A stretch of 64,000 bases of DNA from Aquatica leii (GCA_035610365.1 CM069432.1:181397027-181461026), one strand, 5' to 3'; numbered from the stretch's first letter, positions 45,570 to 57,689 are shown. Translations and numbers: made by a program. The notes: generated by a model from the letters alone, not told the origin.

Positions 45570-45895
45570 CACAATTCATTCAGTTAATTGCGACGTTTCG
45601 TGTTGATAAATCAACACTTCATCAGACCGCTCCACTAAGTCAGAAAGAAACTAATTAAATAAGCAATGTGAATTAATTCTAAAACAACATAAATTATGAC
45701 GAATACGACAAATATGAGTATACGATTTTCTTTGACTTTGATCAAAATCGTATACTCATATTTGTCGTAATTTATGTTGCTTTACAATTAATTGACATTG
45801 CATATTTAATTAGTTTTTTTATAACTCAGTGGAGCGGCCTGATGAAGCGTTGGTTTAGCAACACGAAACGTCGCAATTAACTAAATGAATTGTGT
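45570..45895. repeat. 326-bp foldback element
   Basis: The two arms, 45,570-45,730 and 45,741-45,895, are inverted copies of about 155-160 bp around a short spacer. The outer ends are ACACAATTCATTCAGTTAAT and its complement. The inner ends are AATATGAGTATACGATTTT and its complement. Outer parts differ by small indels and substitutions; the inner 40 bp are nearly perfect. Confidence 0.85.
45839..45869 (+). ncRNA. Hammerhead-like core motif in the right arm
   Basis: CTGATGA (45,839-45,845) and GAAAC (45,865-45,869) are separated by GCGTTGG..TAGCAACAC-like sequence able to form a short helix (GTTG with CAAC). This is the arrangement of the two conserved strands around helix II of hammerhead ribozymes, which are known from Penelope-like and other retroelements. 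One extra A follows CTGATGA. I could not place helices I and III with confidence, so catalytic function is unproven. The left arm holds the same motif on the minus strand at 45,625-45,595. Confidence 0.3.
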
Positions 45896-48800
45896 CCTTG
45901 TTTCCTCCTATAAAGAAGGGATCATTAACTTGATCGACACCCTACTTGCATTTTTAATTATACTGACAATGAGCTTGAAGACGAAAAAGTATTGAAATAT
46001 AAAATGGTAAAAGCAAGGTTGGTAATGTAATGATTATAGTTTGTTTCTAGGATATGACGTTTTCTTGTTTTCTTAGCGTAACTATAATGATGACATATTT
46101 CATAATTTAATCGTCTTAGATTAAACAAGTTTTACTGCATTCCAATAATAAACAAATTTTATTCATATACATTTTTAAAAGTTGTTTTCTTTAGACATAT
46201 GTTTACCTATTATGCTGATAAGTCTTTCCAAAAGATGCCTACCTACTTGAAAAATTCAATAATCAGACTGTCAGATATACCTCAACAGAAATCAATCACA
46301 ATTTTAAATACTCGTATCTTACGAAATCTTTACTCTACACTTGATTGTATATGTTTTTGGCCTCGTGGCATTTCTTTACTAGAGTTTTTTTTACAACGAA
46401 CGGATTTGAAACATTAGGAATTACTGCAATTTGTTTCCTATGTCAATACTAAGTAAAACTTAAACTCTCTAAATCGATCAAAAAACAATTAATTTATTCC
46501 GTTAGAGGTGAAAAAAGAAAACAAAAGTATGTTTAATGACATCAAAAATGTTAATAGTTCCATATATGCAGTTTGCATGTAATTTGAGGTGGTCACGGAA
46601 TGACCGTTTGTGGCATTCAATGCATGACTACCGACTGCCATGCTTACGCGTTATAGTCACGCACCTTTGCGTGATATCATGCTTAGAACGTCTTACCGGA
46701 TTGTATGTCAGACCCGCAACTTGTTCACGATTTGCCTTTGAATGAGGTCTTACTAAAATTAAAAGAAATTAATAGTCATCACGTGGTCACAGCCCATAAT
46801 ATTACATACCGGTCGTAAAACGAGTTGTACAAGATATAAAAAACCGTAAAGAAATGTTTATATCTTTGCGTAACACATTCATTTTCAAAATGCGGTTAAG
46901 TTAATCGTTGAAATGCAATTAAAATTGGTTAGTATTTTTTCCGAGGTAAATTTGGTTTTATGAAGCATGTAGATACATTTAAATTGATGTAAATTTATGA
47001 AGTCAATGGAGGGAACAAAACGTCTGCGAAACAAAAGTACGGTTCTGCATCCGATTTTAAGGTCGTAGATTTACAATGCATGACGCACTTACACAATGAA
47101 ATAAATTTCAACAAAGTTAAATCTTGAGAGCAAGATAGATTACATTACATATTTCGGTTTCAATTTCGCACACACCTGCTTTGATAATCACAAACCATGC
47201 AATTCCAAGCACTAGGAAGTACCATGACGGTTAATAAGAATTTGTTTAAAAACTGATGAGATTTTGTATAAATTTACATACATTTCTGTTTGTATAGTGT
47301 TATGTTTTTATGCACTCCGGAGTACTAAAAATGTTTATTCATTTTCTTCAATAGTAATATTCCGCAGTAAAATTTAGAATGTTTCATATATTTTTTCATT
47401 AACTAACATTTGAAGAATTTGGTTGGCTACATACTTATTTCTATACGACTTTTATCGTTCCGGTTCTGATCATAGAGAAAGATAGTACCGTTCTTTAAGC
47501 AACTTCGGTTGTATCAAAAAATACGAGAACATTTAATTGAAGAGAAACTATGTATTCTATCCTAATCAATTACGTAAAATAAATACAAACGGCATAGACC
47601 TTTCTCTAATGTAACTTTAGCCTAGGTTTTACTTTCTAACGCTAAAACGTTGTTTAATGTTGAAGACATGCTACTTATCATAGTACCAGGACAACGTTTT
47701 GTTGTGTCTATGCTCTAAATCATTAGGTTGGATTATTCTGGGGACAATGAGTGGTTTTATCATAATTGAGGGTTTATGGGAAAAACACAATAAAAAAAGT
47801 TTAATGCTGGTGAAATTGAAAAAACTGATTTATGCTGTTTATAAAAACTTCTTAATTTCTTGTAACAATGAAAGATGATCGACTCAAAACTATTCGGAGT
47901 TGTATTATTTATTTCAGCTTTCCCAAAGTATAGTGTTGCCAATGCAACTTATCTAAAAAGAAAATTCCTCAGTTGCTATGAATCATTTGCTATTAAATTC
48001 TATCAAAAAGTTAAAATTTTGAATGTTTATTATTACAGAATCTTTTATCAGAGTTCTAAATATCTATTGAAATATGTAACAACTAATGCACTATTTCTGA
48101 ATGTTTTTATATGTAACTTCAACGTATTTACTATTATTATAATACATATTGAAACGTTCTCGAAGTAATTGTCAACTTCAAGACAATAACCGAAGGATGT
48201 AGAAAATTCTCGACACAAATAACAGAAATATATAAAAAGTATTCAAAGGAAGCTGAGGCCAGTTTTCGAATTCAGCCGGAAGTATTAAGAATACTTTGTC
48301 GGTTTAAATAAATAAACGATTAACGTGCGTGCTAAGATAAATAAAGAAAAGTGCAGGTGCTAGTGAAAAATAAATAAGGGTTGTAAGCATATATTATTTT
48401 TTGAGTGATATAATATATAAATTAATGTAACTAGTGCTTCTTAAATATCGTTAGATTTAATTAGTTACGTTTAGTTTTAATCGTGTAAATATTTCGTATA
48501 AATAAATTAGATTAAAATTGTTACAATATATTTAAGATTAACAGGGATATTTTTCATTTGAGTTTTTGATAATACCTATACAGCATTTTTGTATAAATAT
48601 CTGTAATTGTTATTAACAGAAACAGCATCCAATTTGTTTCAGTAAACCTTTAAATAGTTTCTTTTGTTTGGACACTCATTTATTTGAGTATTTGCTTATG
48701 TGAAGTTTGTCGATATATTTAATAGAAATAATAATTTAATGTATTTCGTTCTTCCTTAAATTTCTATTTGACAATATTCGTATTAATTTATTTTCAATTT

Positions 48801-49305
48801 TGAGTTGGTTTTTCATGTTTTAACTTCTCTTGCAGCTGCACATTATCGTTCTGCAAACTATGCAGTTTCAATAGCCACCATAATTTCAATTAACTTTTAC
48901 TAAAAATTTAGAGTTTATGCATTCGAATGTTACCAAAGGCTTCTTACTCAATAGAAAGTGTGATGATATTATGTTGTACATGTGGGCATGACATCAATAT
49001 TGGATTACCCAATCTCGATTTTTATCGATCTCTAATTGGATGTATACATGTAGTTACGAAAGGTTAGTATTTTGCGCAGCCCTTACAGTACGTAACACAA
49101 TATTAGTAGATAACAGATTAAAATTTTTTGTACACATATTATTTTCTTTCTCATAAAGATATTATTAGGAGAAATACTATTTTATTTAAAAAATAAAAAT
49201 TTGTTTAAGTACACAAGAGATTAGAAGACGGTTAAATCAAGACTATACGATATTACTATGATATAATCAAATAAAGTTGGATGTGATTCAATTGTTAAAA
49301 AACTG
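45896..49305. other. Long AT-rich non-coding stretch
   Basis: No recognised gene or bounded repeat. The frames at 46,199, 46,536 and 47,875 are short and match nothing I know. Confidence 0.4.
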
Positions 49306-50394
49306 GTGTGGTCACCACACGACTTTCCTATAAGGAATGATTAAGAAATTTTTACGTATTTTTTTAAGGTTATGTTGTCATAAAACCATTTTCAAATGAT
49401 ATGTACAGGTTCGTATTGATTTCCTAGCATTCTATAATTTTTCTGAAAATTTTCTCCTCGATTGTATTAAGATCATATCGACTAACCCTTATATTTGTGC
49501 GCCTCGATATCACTTACCCCTTTACTAAATCAGAAAAAAAATCGCCGCAGGCAGGATTCGAAACTATATTATATTTGTGAATTCATTTTAAATTACAAAT
49601 TAAATGATAAACTGTTAATGTTAGAAATGTTTTTACTTGAATAAATTGTTAGGAAGAATTGTGTTTATAAAAAACTGTAAAAATAATTCGAATAATTTAC
49701 ATACGTACAACATTATATAAGAAAAACTTACACTTCCGGTTTCTTTATCAAACCAATCTTTGGCAAAGCAAAGTTATCGTATATAAACAAGTCAAAAGGA
49801 TTAAAAAAAAGGTTATTTTTTAACGTATCTTTCTTTCCCTTCAAGATTTTTTCTAAAAAAAAACGTCGCAAGCAGGATTCAAACCTAGGATTATAATATA
49901 TGGAATTCACTTTAAATTATAAATCGAATATCTAATAAACTGTTAATGTTAGAAAAAAAATTTATTTGAATAAATTGTTAGGAAGAATTAAATATAATAT
50001 AAGAACTGTAAAAATAATTCGAATAATTTACATGCTTACAAAATTATATAAGAAGAACTGTTAAAAATGGCGCCACTTCCGGTTTTTTTATCAGAACCAT
50101 TTTTTAAAAGAACAGAGAGAATATGACTATACCAAATTTCAAGTAACTAGGACTTTTGCTTTGAGAGTTATCGTGGGTACATCCAACGATAATTTAAATA
50201 AGATGCAACACTCCGTATATAAACAAGTCAAAAGAATATAGAGAAAAATTATACATCGTTACACACACATAGACACCCAAAATTTTTTTGTCAAAAATAC
50301 TTTTTTCTGATTCAAGAGACCTTGAAACGTAAAACTATGCAAAAAAAATTTTTGAAAAAAAATTGCGCCGCTATACTTTCCTTATAGGAAAGTA
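49306..50394 (-). repeat. Dispersed repeat, long copy (minus)
   Basis: Read on the minus strand it starts with the palindrome TACTTTCCTATAAGGAAAGTA (50,394-50,374; 21 bases, shown here as TACTTTCC...GGAAAGTA), continues through a GGGTGTCTATGTGTG block, and ends with GTGTGGTGACCACAC at 49,306. Internally, a unit of about 340 bp (AACTGTTAATGTTAGAAA, AATAAATTGTTAGGAAGAAT, GTAAAAATAATTCGAATAAT, CACTTCCGGTTT) occurs twice, near 49,600 and 49,930. The strings GCAGGATTCGAA and GCAGGATTCAAACC, read in reverse, resemble a tRNA box B. A shorter inverted relative lies at 18,960-19,530. Confidence 0.65.
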
Positions 50395-51066
50395 AAAATC
50401 AACTTACAAATATTTTTGGTTTTATTATACATTGCAATAATTTAATACTGAAAAATTGTTCTTTTATTCTAGGTAATGCATTATTTATTTCTATTTGTAT
50501 TGTGATTTATGAACTTAGAGGTATTCTCAATTGTCATTTGTATTTCCAGTTTTGGGCGCCACAATTTTAGTATGATCACTTTTCATAAGTTTGGAACGGT
50601 TCAAGCTTTTTTGATATCTTTGTACTTAGTATAGTTAGTAATATCAAGGGTATAGACAAAAAAACGATTGTAATATGACTCTTGGTTCAATAACAAAAAA
50701 ATGATAATCGATATTATTTGGTTTATACTATAGTAGATACCAAACAGAAACAGGATCGTCGCTAGAACACATTTATCTTAATCATTAGTACATATGTTTA
50801 CGTAATAGCGAAGATTTTGATAACGTTGCGGTGATTGAAAAATCTCCATTCTTCTTTAATAAGAAAATTCGAGAGAGCATAGAAATCATCAAACACCCCA
50901 ACAACTTTAATCGTGATCATGGTTTCGAGTTATCCCCTCTTTGGTCCCCTGCCATTACCTCTTTTCGACCGTAACCCAATCAGATTCGAGCTTAACCAGC
51001 TGTGACGATACTTCTTCTTTATATACACAGACTACTTCTTCTTGAGTCACTTCTATGGAGTTACAG
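50395..51066. other. Non-coding spacer
   Basis: Nothing recognised up to the direct repeats at 51,067. Confidence 0.4.
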
Positions 51067-51230
51067 TCTGGCTTGGTTCACAAGTTGTTTACCCAACTTG
51101 GTAGTAGTTTCTTGTTAGATTTCGCTTTTTAAAGTTTATCGTTTTCTTTCTTACCTTTTTAGAGTTTAGATTCTGGCTTGGTTCACAAGTTGATTACCTA
51201 ACTTTTGAAAAGTTCTTAGTTAGGTTTTGG
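51067..51230 (+). repeat. Direct repeats of about 105 bp
   Basis: TCTGGCTTGGTTCACAAGTT occurs at 51,067 and again at 51,172, each followed by related TTACC.AACTT and AGTTCTTAGTTAG-type sequence. Two imperfect units lie immediately before the hammerhead-like motif. Confidence 0.55.
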
Positions 51231-51264
51231 TTGCGTTTTTGAGTTCTTCGATTTCTTTCACGTT

Positions 51265-51296
51265 CTGATGAAGCCCCTTACGAAAGTGGGCGAAAC
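51265..51296 (+). ncRNA. Hammerhead-like core motif
   Basis: CTGATGA (51,265-51,271) and GAAAC (51,292-51,296) flank a hairpin in which GCCC pairs with GGGC. As at 45.8 kb, one extra A lies between CTGATGA and the helix. However, the flanking bases ACGTT and AACGT can pair with each other, which is not the hammerhead topology, so it may only be a palindrome. Function unproven. Confidence 0.25.
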
Positions 51297-51580
51297 GTTG
51301 GCAGCTTCGGTTACAACAATGACACGGTCCAAACCCGGAAGACGTCCTCATCTTAGTACCCCACATAACCAAAGTTAACTTTACTTGTCCAAAAAGTGAT
51401 CATGCTTTAACCTGAAAAGTTGACAAGCACGTGGTGTCTTTATCGTGCCTTTTAGTCATTCATAAAAGTTAGCTCTACCGCGTGTCCTTAATGTTTAACT
51501 TATTCACAATAAATAGTTATTCCTAATAATCAGCCAAATTGTAAACGTAAAGGTTACTTTTTGTATAAGCTTTAAGTGTA

Positions 51581-52055
51581 AAATATGGCGACCTATCTCG
51601 TTTCTTACCTACAGAGGTTGACTTTTGGGTAACTTTTCAATAAACAACTTTAATTGTTACTCAAAAGCCGTTTTAAAAAGTTAACTTGATGGTAACCATA
51701 AAAATTAACCAATTAAGAGCTTTCAAGTATAGAATGAGACTATTTGTTTTTTTACTAACCATATAAGTTAACTTTTCGATAAGTTTTCAGAGATTTCTAA
51801 TTAATGTCTTGAAAAAGTTACACAACTGACATCCTAAAAAATTAATTTAATGTTAATCTTAAAAATTCACTTTTTAGTAGCCTTTTAGTACAAAATGAGA
51901 CTACAGGTCTTTTTAGTAACCACATAAATGTTATTTTCGGTGAGTTTAATAATTAATGTCTATTAAAGTTGTGAAAGAGATATTCTAAAAATGAATTTTA
52001 TGTTAATCCTAAAAATTAACTTTAGTAGAATGTTTTAGTGTAGAATAAGACTGTA
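51581..52055 (+). repeat. Tandem repeat, about three units of 150-161 bp
   Basis: Units end with GTATAGAATGAGACTATTTG (51,727), GTACAAAATGAGACTACAGG (51,888) and GTGTAGAATAAGACTGTA (52,038). Each contains TTAATCCTAAAAATTAAC-type and CTAATTAATGTCTTGAA-type strings. The copies have diverged clearly. There is no coding content. Confidence 0.65.
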
Positions 52056-52316
52056 TCCCGGAAAAACGTCCTCGGAAGAAAAATCACCCTGAACCAAAAT
52101 TACTTTTCTATCTTCTCATAGTTAGCCTCTTATTATTATTACGATTACAAGGGGACACCAAGAAATGAGTTTCACCAATTGCATTTCTGATTTTTTGGTG
52201 ATTCTCAAGGCAAAAAAGTACCCTTATCTTGGCTTTTTGTGCATTACCGCTTAGTCGTCAGAAGTTACTTAGTCGCTCCGTGAGTTCCAATTACAACAAA
52301 TTCAGGTGTATATTTT
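52056..52316. other. Flank of the LTR retrotransposon
   Basis: No feature recognised. ATTTT at 52,312-52,316 adjoins the 5' LTR. Confidence 0.4.
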
Positions 52317-53662
52317 TGTTACGTGCATAAATTTAAATAATGCATCACCCTGTACATCAATTTAATTAAAAATTGCTTTTGATATTTCTTGACGCCATCT
52401 ATCGGGTTCGTTGGTCACTTGGTATTGACAGACGGCATCCGGTGTCAGACCGGCATTTGCACTTTACCTTCGTACCTGTTAATATCTATGTCTGCGTGAA
52501 TTGAATATCGTTTTCAAGAATCATCCACGTGCTGGGACACGATGGAAATTAGTAGTTTCTCTTAAATAATTGATTTCATACCCGCAGAGTAAGTGTTTTT
52601 ATTATTTCTTTACTTAAACGTAATTTCTATGTCTTTTGGTTAGCACCATGTGCCACCTTCACGATTAGGGATATTCGTATCGTTACATAAAATCCTCAAG
52701 GGGGAAATTATAAGCGAAAGCAGAAGATCTTAATTACTGCAGACGATTTAATTCTATGTGGAGGCCATATATTCACCTGGATGAATATCACATTGTTCGG
52801 GAGGTCTTAATTACTGGGTCCGATTAAATTTTATTCGAAGGCAATTACTTAATACCACCAGAGGCGTAACATTAGTATAACAGCATCCGACGTTCGGTTT
52901 GTGTTTTGTGTACATTTTACAATTTACGTAATGACTTTGTAGATTTCGATTTCGTGAGCTATTAGGTTGACACGATTTGCAATTAAAAATTAATTACAGG
53001 ACACGTGCCGAAGGGAGCGCTTCCTCCGCATAAAAGGAACACCTGTATTGGTGGTAAGTTTTTATAATTTTTCTTTCGTCGTCAACGAGGTTTCTCACGA
53101 AACTTACAATCATAACTTCGTACTGAGTATCGTAATGGTAATATCTTTAGTTAGTAAATTTGCTTATACTACGTATGCTGTTTATGCTTATTTATTGTGA
53201 TAATTTAATGTTAATGCTATAATAATTATTTTGCCTTATTGTCGTTAATGCCATATTTCTAAGTATGTAAACGATATTTACTGCGAACTATTCGTATTCA
53301 TGTTTTTCACTAATGTCATGTAAATTGCCTATCTTACTGTGATTCGATTTTGTATATTCTCGCTAGTACCTACTCAGATTTGACTGTTTAATTCTTATTA
53401 TATTTATCGTGATAGAGTAATTAAAGTACCATTGTTGTTAATGATCGAGTTTCTTTTCCATTTTAGTCGTTTCTTTCAGCAGTTACGAACTTAACATCAT
53501 CGTTACAAGTTTATTACCATTTCTGCTGTGAGCAGGCGGAAACTTACTTTGGACAGGCTCTGGCGCCCTTAATTAGCTTTTATTTACCTCTAAGAACCCT
53601 ACCCTCTCTCCGACTGTTGAGAGTTGGCCGTGCAGGTTCGTAACCAGCTAAAGCTTGTAATA
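52317..53662 (+). repeat. 5' LTR (1,346 bp)
   Basis: By eye it differs from the 3' LTR at only about nine places, most of them one-base changes in homopolymer length. The LTR is unusually long for this superfamily relative to the interior. Confidence 0.93.
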
Positions 53663-53665
53663 AAT

Positions 53666-53679
53666 TGGCAGCCCAACTG
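53666..53679 (+). other. Primer-binding site
   Basis: TGGCAGCCCAACTG starts 3 bases after the 5' LTR. The TGG pairs with the CCA end of the priming tRNA; the tRNA species was not determined. Confidence 0.7.
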
Positions 53680-54339
53680 ACTGGGGCTTCGATTATCTCA
53701 TATCGAATTTCTCATTCTCTATATTTCTTTTAACAATTTGCTTTAATTGTGATTAGCGTAGGATTAACTTATACTGTCGAATTTCTCTAGACTTAGTGTG
53801 TAACAAATTAGCAACACGACTTTTCGATTCTTTCTTTCGAATTTCTCATTCGTTATAATTCTTTCTGCTGTTTAGATTTTTTTTTCTCTAATTAGTATAG
53901 GATTACTAGCAGGAATAGGTAGTTTATATTGTTGACTTGCTATCGATTTAGTGTGTGCGATCATAAGTTCTTCTAGCTTTATTGATTCTTTTCTTAGTCT
54001 TACGTGGGTTCGATTTTACTTTGCTTTCTTTACTTAGTTATTGCTACTAGACTTGACGTCTGAGTTACTTCATTAACTTTACTTTTCTGTATTTTTCTTT
54101 AGTGCTGCAGTTTGACTGTAGATTAGCACTTTGCTTACGTTTCTTTTAATCGGACCTTCGTTTTGATTTTGGATTGACTCGACTACGTCGATTAATTTGT
54201 TCTTATTGGATTACTTACTGGATAGTAATACGGCTGGTACTTACTGTTATTTTGACTTTTGTCAGGCACATGGTGACGGATTTCCGTCGTAGATAACTGC
54301 TTTGGTTAATTTCTTGTTTACGTGTTATTATTTGTAGCT
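53680..54339 (+). other. 5' untranslated leader of the LTR element
   Basis: T-rich leader of about 660 bp with no coding content. Confidence 0.6.
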
Positions 54340-54870
54340 ATGTATTCTTCAGATAAAGAACCACCACTTCTTACTTCATCAGACTCTGATTCGGAAATGA
54401 ACTTGACTGAATGGAATATTACTTTCTCTGGTGAAGATCCGTTTGTACTAATGGGTTTCTTATTCGTATTGATGAGTTGTGTTTGTCTCGTGAAGTTTCT
54501 CAGCACCAACTTTTCTTTCAGCTTCTGATGTGTTATCGGGTAAAGCTCTTCTTGTGTGTTTAGAAGTAGACGACATACTTTACGTTCTTGAAAGAGGTTA
54601 CTGCGATGCTGAAAGCTGAATTTCTGCCTGTAGATTATGATGAAAGGTTAATGGATACTATTCGTAATCGAGTGATGGAACCTAAGGAACCTATTGTGAT
54701 GTACGTTGCTACTATGCAATATCTTTTTATGCAATTGTTAGAACCAGTCTCGGAGAAGACGCAGCTTAAAATCGTACGCAACTTGGCTCCTTTGTATCAA
54801 TCTCATTTTGCACTGGTGGATATTACATCCTTTTCTCAATTGATTTCTTTAGGCAAACGTTTGAGTTGAA
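54340..54870 (+). pseudogene. Gag remnant of the Ty3/gypsy element
   Basis: ATG at 54,340 opens MYSSDKEPPLL, then FSGEDPF. Shifts move the homology to NGFLIRIDELCLSREVSQHQ (about 54,455), then DVLSGKALLVCLEVDDIL (54,530) and EFLPVDYDERLMDTIRNRVM (54,620). AMQYLFMQL-type and LVDITSFSQLISLGKRL blocks follow to 54,869. This is the capsid part of a gypsy-type gag, which would assemble the particle around the RNA. At least three frameshifts break it. No CCHC zinc knuckle is clear; CIHCRSKTEKL at 55,030 is only vaguely similar. Confidence 0.7.
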
Positions 54871-55099
54871 CTTTAACCGTAGCAATTCTCGTAGATCTTA
54901 TAACATCCGAAAGGAATGACTTACTTCTAGAATCATCTGTGATTAATACTGCTACTACCGCAGTTTCTGTTAATGCAGTTGCTGATTCTCTTACTACTCC
55001 TCCCCTTCCTTCTTCTATAACTACTGAGTCTAATACGTGTATACACTGTCGTTCTAAAACTGAGAAACTTGTACGTCCTGTTCGTTCTTTAGCTTCTCT

Positions 55100-55500
55100 T
55101 CCTCCAAATTTTTCTTCAGTTTCTAGGATTATTAGGCCTACTAACGATCCTTGGTACTTAGGTTTGGTTTCTAGGGTTTCTGCTTGTCCTCGTCGTTTCT
55201 CTCGTTGGTGTCTTGTGAAAGGTCTTCTATGTAAACGTGTACGCATATCTTCATCTGACTCTTGCGTGTGGAAATTAGTTGTTCCTTCGGAACAACGCAA
55301 ACAATTAATCCACGATCACCATCTTCCATCTGAACGTGAACACCGCAGTGTTAGGAGTACGTTGGAAGCTCTTCGCTATCACTTCTACTGGCCTCATATG
55401 AGACCCAAGGTTGCTGAGTTCATACGTCACTGTTCTTGTTCGAACGCACAGCGTAGCAATCCTATTAGGTCATATCACGTTCTGCCAGCAACGATGAAGC
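55100..55500 (+). pseudogene. Integrase N-terminal zinc-binding remnant
   Basis: The frame 54,939-55,769 includes NDPWYLGLVSRVSACPRRFS, then WCLVKGLLCKRV, KLVVPSEQRKQLIHDHHLPS and LRYHFYWPHMRPKVAEFIRH followed by CSCSNAQR. This is the H2C2 finger that precedes the integrase core (His pair near HDHH..EH, then the C..C pair, here CSC). The catalytic core that should follow is absent, and the frame runs on into T-rich sequence. Gag homology ends only about 230 bp upstream, so the whole reverse transcriptase and RNase H region has been deleted. Confidence 0.75.
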
Positions 55501-55941
55501 TTTCCAACACTAGTGTTGCTACAAGGTCTATGCGTCTACATAAGGATCGTGCTATTTCTCCGGATGTAAAAGCCGCTGCTATTGCTTTTGCATCTCCTTC
55601 ATCAGTCGTTTCTAATTATTCTTTGTTGTCTCCCTCTGCTAATCGTTCTCTTCGCTTTCATCGGGGGCGCAAGCGTCGTAAGTGCTGGATTCACTTTTGG
55701 GCTTTTGACTTTCGACCTTTGCTATTCTTTTGGTTCTTTTCTTTCGGTTTTAGTGGTTCGAGTCTTTAGATACGTCGTCGATATCTTGTTGGTTGTAGCT
55801 TGGATGCTACCCAATTGTTCTTCTCATGTTGCTGTCACCGATTTTCTTTTCTTTGCTTAAGTTTCTAGTACTTTTGTTTTGGGTTTTTTTCTCCTCCATC
55901 TTACTTCAGGACAGACTACCTTTCCGTCTGTATATATTTAT

Positions 55942-57508
55942 ATCCGCTCGTCGGCATTTTTGGATTGGTACGTCATATATAGAATTCTCTTTTCTGCTTT
56001 TGGATTTGGTTTTCTTCTCTTGAGTTTTCTATTCCGCTCGTCGGCATTAAAGTCGTGAAGTATACTTTCCAATTTGGGACAGCAATTGGTACGCATTCGT
56101 TCTATAACTAATAGTGATACATTTTCTCATACCTTGTTTTTTTCTATTCTATGGGCGGTTGGTTGGGCATTGAAGGGCTGGTCACTCCCTTTCGTTTCTT
56201 CTACGGAGAGAAGAACGAATCAGACATTTACACCTTGTCTTATCTTTCTCCGTCTGTCTCTTTTTATCCTTTCTTGTCTTTCTTACTTTTGATTTTTTCT
56301 TTTTCGCTTTTTGGGATTTGTCTTTGGGGCAATTATCTCTTTCGCTTTTTCTTTTATCTGGATTTGTTGCTTGAATACTTTCTGGGTATTTTCTTTTAGT
56401 AACTTCTTTCTTTAGTATTCACGCAACTATGGTTCGTTTCTTTTGGTTTTCTTTCTCGGTTACTTCTCTCGCTTTATTGGGGTTAATGGGTTTTTGTTTT
56501 GTTGGTTTTGGGTTGAAACTTGGAATAGACTGCAACGTCGCTTCTTGTACTTTGTACTTCCGCTTAGTCGGCATTTTTGATGTTGTTAGTCACCGTTAGG
56601 ATATTCCTTTTCTTTGGGTTTCTTTTGCTCCTGGAATATTCTAATCCGTTCTTCGGCATTTAGGTTCCAATGCGACATCCCAACGCAACGAGCACTGACT
56701 CACGATGCTTAATTGGCAAGTGAAGTTTTCAGTTCTTTATTGACTCATACTTTTTCTTTTTTCTTCTGGTTTCGTTTGAGGTTGCTTTGAAAGTTTTCTC
56801 TCTGCTTAAGCTTAGTCTTTCTTTATTTTCTTGGATTCACTGCAACCATATTCTTTTCTCTTCATTTGCTTTTTGCTAATTCTTTCTTTTGCTACATTGG
56901 GCTTAGTAAATTATTCGTTTTGCTGTGTAAGTCTGAAACTTGAAACAGACTACAACTCCGTTTTCTGTACTTTATGTAATTCCGCTTGCTCGGCTTTTCT
57001 GGATGTTGTTAGTCATTCTTGGGATATCTCTTTTGCTACTTTTCTCTTTGGTTTTCTTGGGATATTCTATTCCGTTTATCGGCTTGTAAGTTTCATGGTT
57101 ACAGTCCATCACAGTGATCGATGATTAACAAGTGCTCGCTTAGCAACTGATAGTTTCTTACGTTCTTTTCTCTCCTCTTCTTTCTTTTCTTCGAGTTCTA
57201 GTTCTGGGGATTTATTAGTACTTGGGATTTTGGGTTACTTATTTTGATATTTGTACTTAAGGGTTGGGGCTTACTCTACCTTTCCTATATTCTTTTCTTT
57301 TCTCTGGAATTCTTTCGATACTTACGTCCTTACTGTATTGGGTTACTGATTGTTTGTACCTTACTTTTTGGTATCGCTTTATGCGCTTCGGAAATTAGTA
57401 AACCATGTTGGTATTCTTCTTTGCTTTTAGATCAAATTACTCTTGGTTTCTTGGAGATACCTTTCGCTTCGTGCGCTTCTGTTACAGTTTTGGTTGTCGG
57501 CATTCTTA
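55942..57508 (+). repeat. Repeated TTCCGCTCGTCGGCATTT motif region
   Basis: Variants of the motif lie at 55,942, 56,032, 56,558, 56,645, 56,979, 57,070 and (weakly) 57,491. They form three pairs, each with 87-91 bp between members. The sequence around the second and third pairs is itself repeated: GACTGCAACGTCGCTTCTTG at about 56,528 compares with GACTACAACTCCGTTTTCTG at about 56,948. The region is strongly T-rich on the plus strand. Open frames here look hydrophobic only because of that composition. Confidence 0.75.
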
Positions 57509-57689
57509 AGATTCTGGAAACCTCTGTCTCTTTCTGTATTTGTGGTAATCTGATGAGATTACACGGGGTTGGGTTTCTTGGAATTGGGTTGGTTTTGGAT
57601 TTAAGGGTTCTATCCTTGGCGTATGCCTAAATTTCTGTCTTCATTTTAGCTTTTGTTTCGTTATCTCCGCTCCACGCTTTCATCTTGCT

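Noticed and set aside
45570..45895. CRISPR-like or rho-independent hairpin
   Set aside because: The sequence is eukaryotic and this is one large inverted pair, not a repeat-spacer array.
47875..48168. 97-residue frame rich in Tyr, Phe, Ile, Lys and Asn
   Set aside because: The composition is that expected from random AT-rich DNA; no conserved motif.
54836..55300. 154-residue minus frame in the LTR element
   Set aside because: It is antisense to the gag/integrase region, whose plus-strand homology is clear; charged repeats come from codon shadowing.
55582..57630. Several hydrophobic plus frames resembling membrane proteins or an envelope gene
   Set aside because: The sequence is a T-rich repeat region. 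Phe, Leu, Ser and Cys codons dominate because of base composition; there is no ordered signal peptide, no conserved motif, and the frames overlap each other.
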